Of a DNA stretch of 64,000 nt, positions 56,301-64,000 are shown in pieces. The notes beneath the pieces were generated by a model. The model saw only the letters and a list, made by a program, of their open reading frames with translations, searched no databases and was not told the DNA's origin. How positions within the stretch are numbered: position 1 is the stretch's first letter; each line of letters starts with the position of its first letter. The DNA is taken from NCBI GenBank assembly GCA_027257055.1, contig JAPVLO010000044.1:62001-126000 (forward strand), given 5' to 3'. This DNA is from Cephalopachus bancanus. Taxonomy: Eukaryota > Chordata > Mammalia > Primates > Tarsiidae. Position numbers and translations under genes: made by a program.

Positions 56301-57302
56301 ACATTTACCAAACACGTTACAGTGGGTGCCTCCGTGGGGGTGGAAGGTAATGGAAGAGGAGATCATGCAGAAAAGCAAAATATACTCAAAGAAAGAAAAA
56401 AAGACAAGGATTTGTATGGACTTCTGATGATACAGTGTTATCAAGAAGTATGATTAACTCAACTCAAAAAAGGAGTTGCATTAAATCAGTGATTCCAAAA
56501 CCAAAATTATTCATGTTACAATTTTTGCCATATTTTAAGAATACCTGTACTTAATGTATTCTTTAAATAACCTCATTTAAAACTTAAAAATTTTATTTAA
56601 AAAAAGAGTTTTATATCATGACTGTAAATGGAAAGCCAGTGTATTTTCCTGTAAATAGAAAGTAAGTGTGAAAATAATTACATGGAAACAAAACAATGCT
56701 ATGAAGTTCTAGCTGGATACTATGGACTGCTGAAGGTAGAGTCTGAGGACATCTCTCTGAGCAAAAAGGAGATTGGCAAGTCTAGAGTCACTAAAGACAT
56801 ATCAACATCAACCTAAGTCATTCCTTTTCTTTATAATCAACAGAGAGAAAGAAAATTGAGAAGAGGCTGTACTGTTTATACACTGAACCTCAGAAATATT
56901 GAGTGCTATGTCTATGTGAAATGCTTGAAATTATCTTGAGATGCACCAGTGTTATGTGTCCCATACTTTGGGAAACACAGGAATTGATGATTGCTAAAGT
57001 CTTTTCCAGTTTTAATTTTTTTTTTTAAAGTTGTGTCGAATTGTTGCGAATAAGGACAAGCTTCTGCTAGTGAAAACACCAGACAACAGAATGGATTTCC
57101 AAGATAGGAAAGAGGGCGTGATTGCTATAGTGCAAAAATCCTGCTGCAGTTACAAAAGATAAGCTCTGAATGATTGAATCAAATCTTTGGAATTGTTCCC
57201 ACTGCAAAGTATTTTCAAATGTTACTTTAGCGCTGGGGGGATCCAAGTGCTAAAGCTTCCAAGAAGCTCGCTGGAACCAGGGGTTGGTTGACAAAAAGTT
57301 TT
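56301..57302. other. No recognised feature (about 1 kb)
   Basis: Non-coding, AT-rich, no named repeat. Confidence 0.35.
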
Positions 57303-57528
57303 ACTGGAGTGCAGTGGCAGCCTTGACCTGCTGGGCTCCAGCGATCCTTCTGCCTCAGCCTTCCAAGTAGCTGGAACTACAGGCGCACGCTACCATGCCC
57401 AGCTAATTTTTTGAATTATTTTAGAGATGAGGTCTCGCCAAGTTGACCAGGCGGGTCTCGAACCCGGCAATCCACTCACCTCAGCCTCCCAAAGGCGCAT
57501 GATTACAGGCTGAGCCACCGAGCCCAGC
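57303..57528 (-). mobile_element. Alu lacking its 3' end and A tail
   Basis: Starts inside the right arm (ACTGGAGTGCAGTGGC), also lacks the bases between GTGGC and AGCCTTGACC, and ends normally at GAGCCACCGAGCCCAGC. Flanked by TGACAAAAAGTTTT (57289-57302) and TGACAAATGCTTTT (57529-57542), which look like a target duplication even though the tail is missing. Confidence 0.88.
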
Positions 57529-57542
57529 TGACAAATGCTTTT

Positions 57543-58164
57543 AATGATGCAGCCTCTGAGGTTATCAGCAGGCTTTGGAGCTGTGAGGTGGGATGGTGCA
57601 TAAAGGTAAAGGAATGGAATTTTGGACCTTGTAGTTCCATTGGTCTGTGACTTACTTAGCAGTTACCAGAATACTACATGATTTAATAAAGCACCCTGAA
57701 TATTCCCTTTTGATCAATGAAGGGAATAGGCATTATTTATCATGGTTTCCTCCTGACCTTCTGAAGACAGGTTGCAGGTGATAGGATGCTAGCAAGCAAA
57801 AAAGTAAAATAATGTTACCAGGACTGGGCTGCTTTCCTCTTTTCAGACCAACTGTTGCCCAGTGGCTCGGGTTTACATCTTTCCTGTTCCAGTTCCAGAG
57901 GAAAAGAGAGCTTCTTTCCCCTATGGATTCCAAAAGCACATGGGTCAGAGTCATGTACCTGGGTATATTCCAAAAGTACATGGGTCAGGCTCATGTACAA
58001 GAATCTTGTGACTAGTTCTGAACCATTACGACAGGGACAGATGAGTTGTTTAAGTATGATTCATGCTCCACACTGGAGTTGTAAGGTGAGACTGGCCCCA
58101 TTCAGAAGACATGTCTCAGAGTGAGGGAGGGGCACTCTGAAAAGGCTAATCCAACACATCTTCA
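57543..58164. other. Unassigned, contains a 40-bp tandem duplication
   Basis: No gene recognised. Overlapping short frames on both strands at 57733-58124 come from the same stretch and have no motif. Confidence 0.35.
57927..58006. repeat. 40-bp tandem duplication
   Basis: ATTCCAAAAGCACATGGGTC at 57927 and ATTCCAAAAGTACATGGGTC at 57967. Similarity continues through TCATGTACMWG. Two units with few differences, so relatively recent. Confidence 0.85.
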
Positions 58165-58535
58165 GTGCATGTTGAGTGTCCCTTATCTGAAATGCTTGAG
58201 ACCAGAAGTGTTTCTGATTGTAGATTCTTTCAGATTTTGGAATATTTGCATATACATAATGAGATATCTTAGGGATGGAACACAAGTCTACATACAAAAT
58301 TCATTTATGTTTCATATACAGCTTATACCTCATTCACATAGCCCAGAGGTAATTTTGTACAACATTTACAATAATTTTTGCACAAAACAGTTTGACTGTG
58401 TTTTGACTGGGACCCATCATGTGAGGTTAAGTGTGGAATTTTCCACTTGTGGCATCATGCCAGTGCTCAAAAAGTTTCAGATTTAGGAGCATTTTGGATT
58501 TCAGATTTTTAGATTAGGGATACTTAATCTATACT
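58165..58535 (+). mobile_element. Tigger-like MITE with terminal inverted repeats
   Basis: Starts TTGAGTGTCCCTTATCTGAAATG and ends AGATTAGGGATACTTAATC, near-complementary termini. Interior landmarks TTTTGGAATATTTGCATATAC and ATAATGAGATATCTTAGGGATGG are those of a common mammalian MITE. Family name not certain. Confidence 0.8.
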
Positions 58536-58549
58536 TCTTTGAAGTTAGA

Positions 58550-58765
58550 CCAGGAGTCAGCAAGCTTTTTCTGAAAAGTGCAAAAGAATAAATAGTTTAG
58601 GTTTTGTAGGCCACATAGAGTCTATGTCCTGTCTCTCTCTCTCTGTCTCTCATGTGTTTTATTACCCTTAAAAAATGCAGAAATCTTTTTTAGCTTATGG
58701 GCAGTACAAAACTGGCCACAAGTTGAATTTGGTCCCTGGGCCATAGACTGTTGAGCCCTGAATTA
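58550..58765 (+). mobile_element. DNA-transposon MITE remnant (hAT-like)
   Basis: CAGGAGTCAGCAAGCTTTTTC and the end GGGCCATAGACTGTTGAGCCCTG form degraded inverted termini. The interior includes TAGTTTAGGTTTTGTAGGCC. Same family as 47100-47315. Confidence 0.75.
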
Positions 58766-58839
58766 GACTGACCCTTATTTTCTGTGTTCCAGTATTATTT
58801 TGTATGTTTTACTTTCCAAATGCTTCTATGGACATATGC

Positions 58840-59105
58840 TCTAATTAGAAGCTTCATGAGAGCAGGGACCATGTATTATTTTCTTCTTCTTTTCCCTCTT
58901 GTTCCTTCCTCCTCCTCTTTGTCCTCCTCTCCCCCCTCCTCTCTCTTCCTTCATTTCCCCCTCATCTTTCTTCTCCTTCTTGTTCCTCTTTCTCTTTTTC
59001 TTCTTTCTACTACTACTGTTATTTACCCCGTGCACTTTTCACCACTCTATATCCAATGTCTAGCACAATGTCTAGTAATTGAAGTTCTCAATCAATATAC
59101 ACTGG
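58840..59105 (+). mobile_element. L2 3' end interrupted by a pyrimidine tract
   Basis: AGAAGCTTCATGAGAGCAGGGACC before and CACTCTATATCCAATGTCTAGCACAATGTCTAG after are successive parts of an L2 3' end. The C/T-rich tract 58878-59013 lies between. Confidence 0.75.
58878..59013. repeat. Pyrimidine-rich low-complexity tract
   Basis: About 135 bases, nearly all C and T on the plus strand (TTCTTC, CCTCCTC motifs). The Lys/Glu-rich minus frame is only this tract translated. Confidence 0.95.
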
Positions 59106-59269
59106 ATAGATAAAAGCTATTTCTTGAAGCTTCACAGACACAACTTGGACTTCCAGAAGTTTGGAATAAAGAAAATTGTCCTCTATAACGTTTCACTGAG
59201 CTGCAACACTGCAATCACTTTCCCATGATTCCAGGAAGGTGGGTGGGGTAAGAGATGGGAAGAAAACTG
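59106..59269. other. No recognised feature
   Basis: Short unassigned spacer. Confidence 0.3.
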
Positions 59270-59400
59270 TGCAAGGAGTCAGTAAGCCTAGATTTTAGTG
59301 TTGGCTTTGCCATAGCTTTGTGACTTTGGACAAAAAATTTATCTTCCTTGAATCTTTTTTGCTTCTTCACTTAAAAAAATAAAAGGGTTAGAAACCAATG
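59270..59400 (+). mobile_element. MIR SINE fragment
   Basis: AGTCAGTAAGCCTAGATTTTAG, TTGGCTTTGCCATAGC, TTTGTGACTTTGGAC, CTTCACTTAAAAAAATAAAAGGG in MIR order. Confidence 0.75.
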
Positions 59401-59769
59401 ACTAAGGTTTTCTATAGTTCATGATTTAATGGTGGAAAGGAAAACATTATGAAATAGTCATAGGGATAGAAGAGAAGAGGAAATTGTGCCTATATTGTGA
59501 GGTGACACTGGAAATGGATTTTGAGGGGTTTTGGCAAGAAACTTTCTGAAGAAATGCTAATGACTAAAACAGACATATAAACACAGCTATAATGAAAGAA
59601 GGGGGTTTGCCCGTTCATTGTCTTTAAAAGTAATCTAAAATGTTTTTTTCTACTGAAGACAGGACTATTTCTAATTCTTTTTTTTTAAAGGATAGTGCTT
59701 CACCATCTTTATGTTTAGAAAGTTACCTTTCACCATACACATGCCAGACCTTTGAAACTAGAGAAATGA
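59401..59769. other. No recognised feature
   Basis: Non-coding spacer. Confidence 0.3.
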
Positions 59770-59905
59770 TCCTCTCTGTAAATATTGTCCAGTAAATTAA
59801 TCAAACTTCTACCGAGCACATACTAAATGTCAGATGCTTTGTTAGATTCTTCAAAGATGGGGAACAGATGGTTGCTTCCCTCAGGGAGTTTTAATCTGGA
59901 GATGT
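59770..59905 (-). mobile_element. L2 LINE 3' fragment
   Basis: CTTCTACCGAGCACATACTAAATG, AGATGCTTTGTTAGATTCTTC, GGTTGCTTCCCTCAGGGAGTT: reverse L2 3' end. Confidence 0.7.
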
Positions 59906-59919
59906 TGAATGGAGAATCA

Positions 59920-61380
59920 TTTAGGTCTAACCAGGAAAACAGAAACACCTCTAAGTCTTTAAAACAAGGGATTTTGTGCAAAAAATGGCTACACAGATGA
60001 TGGAACTGTTGAGAAGGCAGCAGGGGATGATGAGGTAACTCAGGAGGTGGTGTGAACCTGCCACGCTACTAGGATGATTTTTAGAGTCATGGAAAAAGCA
60101 ACAGCCCATGATAAGTGAGGAGGACATGTCAGCATTTACACGGAGGATGGTGGAAATAAGAAGAAAAGGCTCATAGTAAGGCCAGAAAATCTACCAGGTA
60201 ATGTGTGCCATGAAAAGGCTTGGATGATATATTATTTGGTAAGGAAATAAGAAATGCACCAGTGAGAGGGACATCAGCATCGCTTAGAAGTCCACCGTTG
60301 GTTCCTTAACAGACCAGGACTAACGGTAGGCGGTATCCTAACAGAACTGAGTTTACCGATAGCAATGGGGAAGATGACACTCTGGTATAAATGAGGCCGG
60401 ATGGTGACATTTAACCATTAGGTAGACATGTATTGTCATGAATGGAAAATACAGGGGAGCAACCAGGAAGGCCTCTTCTGTAGAGAGTTTTAAAGATGAT
60501 TGTGAAAAAAGGAGCCTTCAGGGGCAAAATAGATGAACAGCCAATAAGAGAACTACTCAATCTGTACAATCAATAGAAAACAAGGATGAATGATTAGGAA
60601 GCTGAGAGCAACTGCCTCCAATAAGAAGGCACAGTCCCTTGCCTCTGTTTGGTAGATGTGAGCCCGTTTTCCAAACCTGAACCCCAGTGAGACGCCAGTT
60701 CTTCAGGAGGAAGAACCTGCAACATCATGGCGAAGTACACACACTAATGATTCCTCCATGCTTTCTCCCATGGTGCTAATGGCCATTTACTTGAATAGCT
60801 GGATACTGGAGCAAAACGAGCTCCCAAATATTTCAAGGACTATTGGACACAGGACTGAGGCCCAAAGGGTCATCAAGACCCTCCTGTTACAGTTGGAAAG
60901 CCAAGTAACAAATGAAGCCCTGGCCACAGCTCAGCTCATGATGGTTCCATGAAGTCTGTGGATTCACCTCCATTCTCAAATGTGTAATTGGGGTAGATAT
61001 TCTTCATAGTTGGTTTAACCCATGCATTTGGCCCTTGACCTATAGGGTAGAAGTTATCATAGTGGGCAAAGGCAGGTGGAAGACTCTGAAACTACTTCCC
61101 GTTTCCTAACTCTGGTAAAAACAAACAATGAAAGATAATAGCTCATCCCAAGAGGGAGGGAATAAATTACTGCTGTCCAAAAACTCAAAGGATGCAGAGG
61201 TGGCGGTCTCTGCCATAACCCTCTTCCATATGGATCTGGCCCCTGCAAAAATCATATGGATTCTGAATGACAGAGGACTACTGCAACTTCAGCCAAGTAG
61301 TAGTCCCATTGCAGTCACGATACCAGATACAATATCTTTGCCAGAGCAGATTGACAATTAATCTGCCTCCTGAAAACCCA
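59920..61380 (+). mobile_element. ERVL-type endogenous retrovirus internal remnant
   Basis: Degraded internal region, plus strand. The last part (about 61187-61375) resembles the N-terminal portion of a class III (ERVL) reverse transcriptase, ending near a PEQID stretch. The part at 60500-61130 parallels the remnant at 31380-32110 in motif order (for example AGTTATCATA). Broken by many stops and shifts; no LTR is obvious on the right. The left part to about 60450 is assigned weakly and may be another old repeat. Inactive. Confidence 0.55.
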
Positions 61381-62134
61381 ACCTGTGACAAAAAACTCTT
61401 CCATCATTACAAGTCAAGTATTGAACACTTACAGAAGAGCAGGTCTTTGAAGGCAGAGAGGACATAAACCTTGGGGCGGGGGGAGAAAAAGGAAATCAAT
61501 GAGTGCTGGTCTTAAAATGTCATTCTAGAAAAGCCACTGCTTTCTCTGCCCATATCTTCACCCTTAACCCCAGCTGAATGCTGGAAGTAGCATGTTTTAT
61601 ATCATGTGACCCAATTCCCCTTACCAAGTCAATCGCACCAGAGATGAGTACCTGATCCAAGGATAATTAATCCAGTGGCTGGTCAGCAATAAGTGATTTG
61701 AATACTCTGGTGCAGAAATGTGATGAGTTAGGTTAATTACATTCTTCACTTAAAAATTTGGAATGGAGAGACAGAAACTGAGTTGGTTAGCTGCTGTGCA
61801 CAGGGAATGAAAGAGGTAGTAGAGACAGTTTGGGAGTGGCTGTTACAAGTCCTATGCAAGAGGATGCAGTTCAGTAAGAGAGTGGGATGTACCAGGTGCA
61901 CTGAAAGAAGCTGAGCTGAAGAAAGGGAAAGTGAGGCCAAGAGGGAGAAGAACCTTGATTCTTTCTGGCTTCCTGGCTCTGGTTCCTGTAGGGCCAGAAC
62001 CAGAAAGTCTGTGCTTTGGTTCTCACCTTTGAGTTTCATGAAATACCTCTGAAGACATTTCTCAGTTGCGCTAGATTGACAGGATCTCTTTTTCTCACAA
62101 CCAAAAGATACTGCCTAGAATTAAGGCCTTTTTT
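61381..62134. other. No recognised feature
   Basis: About 0.75 kb. A 97-codon minus-strand frame (61746-62039) has no domain. Confidence 0.35.
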
Positions 62135-62255
62135 CCTGTATGTATGGTCTCGCTGTTACCCAGGCTGGTCTTGAACTCCTGGGTTTAAGTGATCTACCTA
62201 CCTCAGTCTCCTAAGTAGCTGGGACTATAGGCACACATCACCATGCCCAGTTTCT
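62135..62255 (-). mobile_element. Alu monomer (FLAM-like) fragment
   Basis: GTATGGTCTCGCTGTTACCCAGG, TCTTGAACTCCTGGGTTTAAG, CTAAGTAGCTGGGACTATAGGC: an old reverse Alu piece. Confidence 0.75.
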
Positions 62256-62484
62256 TTCTTATATTATTGGATGCTTTCTGTGTATTTTCTTTTCCACTTA
62301 AACTGTAAGCTTTTTGAGGTCAGGATTCTGTACATTGTATCAAAGGCTGCCGATAATACAGTATAGTAATAATAATAACATCAATATTAATAATAATAGC
62401 TCATATTAACCCAGTTTTCAGTATCTGCCAGATACTGGGCTAGGTACTTTACATACACTACATTTCATAGAAAAATTCTCCATT
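62256..62484. other. Spacer with an (ATA)n-like stretch
   Basis: AT-rich, with TAATAATAATAACATC and TAATAATAATAGC. A weak L2-like motif GTAAGCTTTTTGAGGTCAGG at 62305 is not enough for a call. Confidence 0.4.
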
Positions 62485-63530
62485 GTCCATACCATAAGAG
62501 ACAAGATAGACAAGTGGGACCTCATCAAACTGACAAGCTTCTGCAAAGCAAAAGAAACCATCAAGAGAGTGGGGAGACAGTCCACAGAATGGGAAAAAAT
62601 ATTTGCCAACTGTATATCTGACAAAGGCCTAACATTTAGAATCTACAAGGAACTCAAATGCGCTGAAAGGAGAAAAACAAACAGCCCCATTAAAAAGTGG
62701 GCAAAAGACATGAATAGATACTTCTCAAAAGAAGATGTACGGGAAGCTAACAGACACATGAAAAGTGCTCAGCCTCACTAATCATTATAGAAATGCGAAT
62801 CAAAACCACATTGAGATACCACCTAACCCCAGTAAGAATGGCCATCATTAATAAAACAAACAACAACAGATGCTGACGAGGAAGCGGAAAAAAGGAATGC
62901 TTCTACACTGCTGGTGGGAATGCAAACTAGTGCAAGTTCTTTGGAAGACAGTGTGGCGATTTCTGAAAGAACTAGAAATTGACCCTCCATATGACCCAAC
63001 AATCCCCCCATTGGGAATATACCTGGAGGAACGCAAGTCATTCTACCAAAAAGATACCTGCACACACATGTTTGCTGCAGCTCTATTCACAATAGCAAAA
63101 TCATGGAACCGACCATGCTGCCCATTGAAGCTGGACTGGATAAAAAGAATGTGGTACATATACACAATGGAATATTATGCAGCCATACAGAAGGACAAAC
63201 ATATGGATTTTGCAGCAACTTGGATGGATTTAGAGTCGATCACTCAGTGATTTATCACAAAAACAAAGAACAGAGTACCATATGTTCTCACTCATAAGTG
63301 AACCTTGAACAATTATAATACCATAAGAAAGGGACTGGTAGTAGTGGGGAACTATCAGGGGGAGGAGGGGTAGGGTTGGCAGCTGAGGGAAACTGCTAAG
63401 GAAGGAAGGGGCACGCCTCATCAACAAGGGTACCTGCATAATGAACATTTGTATACCTAGCCCTGAATTGCACCCCACATCTTTAAAATAAAAAATAAAT
63501 AAATGAAAGATTAAAAAAATACAAAAATCT
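62485..63530 (+). mobile_element. L1 3' end, about 1 kb, youngest-looking L1
   Basis: 5'-truncated in ORF2. The ORF2 C-terminus is read in 62569-62781 and 62870-63250 (LLHCWWECKLVQVLWKTVWR and YIYTMEYYAAIQKDKHMDF motifs), shifted between the two, so broken. The 3'UTR has the duplicated motif (63337 and 63378, 41 bp apart) with G-rich tracts, and ends CCCCACATCTTTAAAATAAA and an A-rich tail. Best-preserved L1 coding sequence in the window. Confidence 0.95.
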
Positions 63531-63560
63531 TCCTTTTTCTCAGCATTACAGACAATCGTT

Positions 63561-63886
63561 TTTAATACTTTAATGCGTATGCTTTTGGTGACAAGCACAC
63601 ACACACATTCGGCTTTGTAATTTTTTGCCCATATACAAGTTTACCACACACACCCTTCCCATGCCATTAAATATGCTCCTAGGATGTAATTTTTAAGAGC
63701 TGTGCATTATCCCCCTATAGGATAAATGTCAGGGAAGAGTCATAAGCAATGGACAAAGGACCCTGGGAAGTTGTACTCTGGGGACTGTGAACTTCTGCCT
63801 CTCTTGAGGGCTCCAGGTACATTTCCACCTGGAGCAGGGGGAAAGGCTATAGGACCTCCGGGGGGCACTACATTTCCAAAATTCAT
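63561..63886 (-). CDS. Candidate terminal coding exon plus 3'UTR, gene unknown
   Basis: On the minus strand, TTTCTTGTTTTCAG ends at 63887, a good polypyrimidine tract and acceptor. An open frame follows directly (63886-63740) with MNFGNVVPPGGPIAFPPAPG at its start and a C-terminus VHCL, then TGA at 63742-63740. The encoded peptide (about 48 residues) is Pro/Gly-rich then Arg/Ser-rich, unlike the repeat-derived frames elsewhere. ATTAAA signals occur at 63574-63569 and 63566-63561, giving a short 3'UTR. No repeat is recognised over the frame. The reading phase at the acceptor is not known, the gene lies mostly outside the window, and I do not recognise the protein. A chance frame remains possible. 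Confidence 0.3.
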
Positions 63887-63888
63887 CT

Positions 63889-64000
63889 GAAAACAAGAAA
63901 TTCTTGCATCTTCTTTATATCCTCCCCCCACCCTGCTGCCTTCATTTTATGTTGCTTTTGAAAACTTTTGCTCTCAGACACTTTGAAGCTCCTGACAACT
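63889..64000 (-). other. Possible intron flank of the candidate exon
   Basis: No repeat recognised. If the candidate exon is real, this is its upstream intron. Confidence 0.25.

Noticed and set aside
58841..59035. Lys/Glu-rich 64-codon protein
   Set aside because: Translation of a pyrimidine-rich low-complexity tract.
62569..63250. Active L1 ORF2
   Set aside because: Only the C-terminal part remains, with a frame change between the two blocks and no RT or endonuclease domains.
1..64000. A new multi-gene or defence-type system
   Set aside because: I looked on both strands and found only retroelements, DNA-transposon remnants, pseudogenes and simple repeats, plus one doubtful exon.

Overview
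The window is eukaryotic nuclear DNA from a primate. It is an interspersed-repeat-dominated stretch with no operons, Shine-Dalgarno sites, CRISPR array or intact multi-domain coding gene. The Alu elements point to the lineage. They are dimeric 7SL-derived Alus, but most carry a consensus unlike the anthropoid AluS/AluY type (poly-T copies begin GAGTTGGAGTCTCACTCTGT, and left arms read GGCTCAGCCTGTAATCCC and CAATAAATCAAAAAAT). Older AluJ-like copies and free monomers are also present. No strepsirrhine-type Alu or tRNA SINE was seen. A tarsier is the best fit. This is inference from the repeats only; no database was searched.

Layout. 0.5-0.6 kb: a tiny poly-A retro-insertion. 0.9-4.5 kb: a minus-strand L1, then the 3' end of an RPLP1-like mRNA, then an L1 5'UTR-like segment. 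4.7-11.4 kb: a dense Alu cluster with nested insertions, an MLT1-type LTR, a hAT-type MITE and a 173-bp tandem duplication. 11-24 kb: mostly old L2, MIR and L1 fragments, a Tigger-type DNA transposon inserted in a MIR, and a diverged short tandem array. 24-33 kb: L1, Alu and MaLR pieces and an ERVL-type retroviral remnant. 33.7-35.5 kb: a nearly full-length processed pseudogene of TBP (TATA-box-binding protein), minus strand, with lost start codon, two frameshifts and probable target-site duplications. 36-40 kb: about 4 kb of old minus-strand L1 split by three young Alus. 42.8-43.5 kb: a decayed coding-like tract that I could not identify. 44-57 kb: old L1s with nested Alus and one nested L1, a MaLR LTR, MIR/L2 pieces and one LTR-like repeat. 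58-59 kb: two DNA-transposon remnants. 60-61.4 kb: a second ERVL-type remnant. 62.5-63.5 kb: a younger L1 3' end. 63.74-63.89 kb: a possible terminal coding exon on the minus strand, the only candidate for a living gene.

How the parts relate. Almost everything was built by L1-driven retrotransposition. Alus, processed pseudogenes and truncated L1s are repeatedly bounded by short direct repeats and A-tails, and several lie inside older elements, so a relative insertion order can be read. I found no previously undescribed multi-gene system. The most informative observations are the two Alu subfamilies, two loci with a second Alu-related insertion at the same target, the RPLP1/L1 mosaic, an L1 3'UTR duplication that may mark a subfamily, an Alu lacking its 3' end, and the candidate exon near the right edge.
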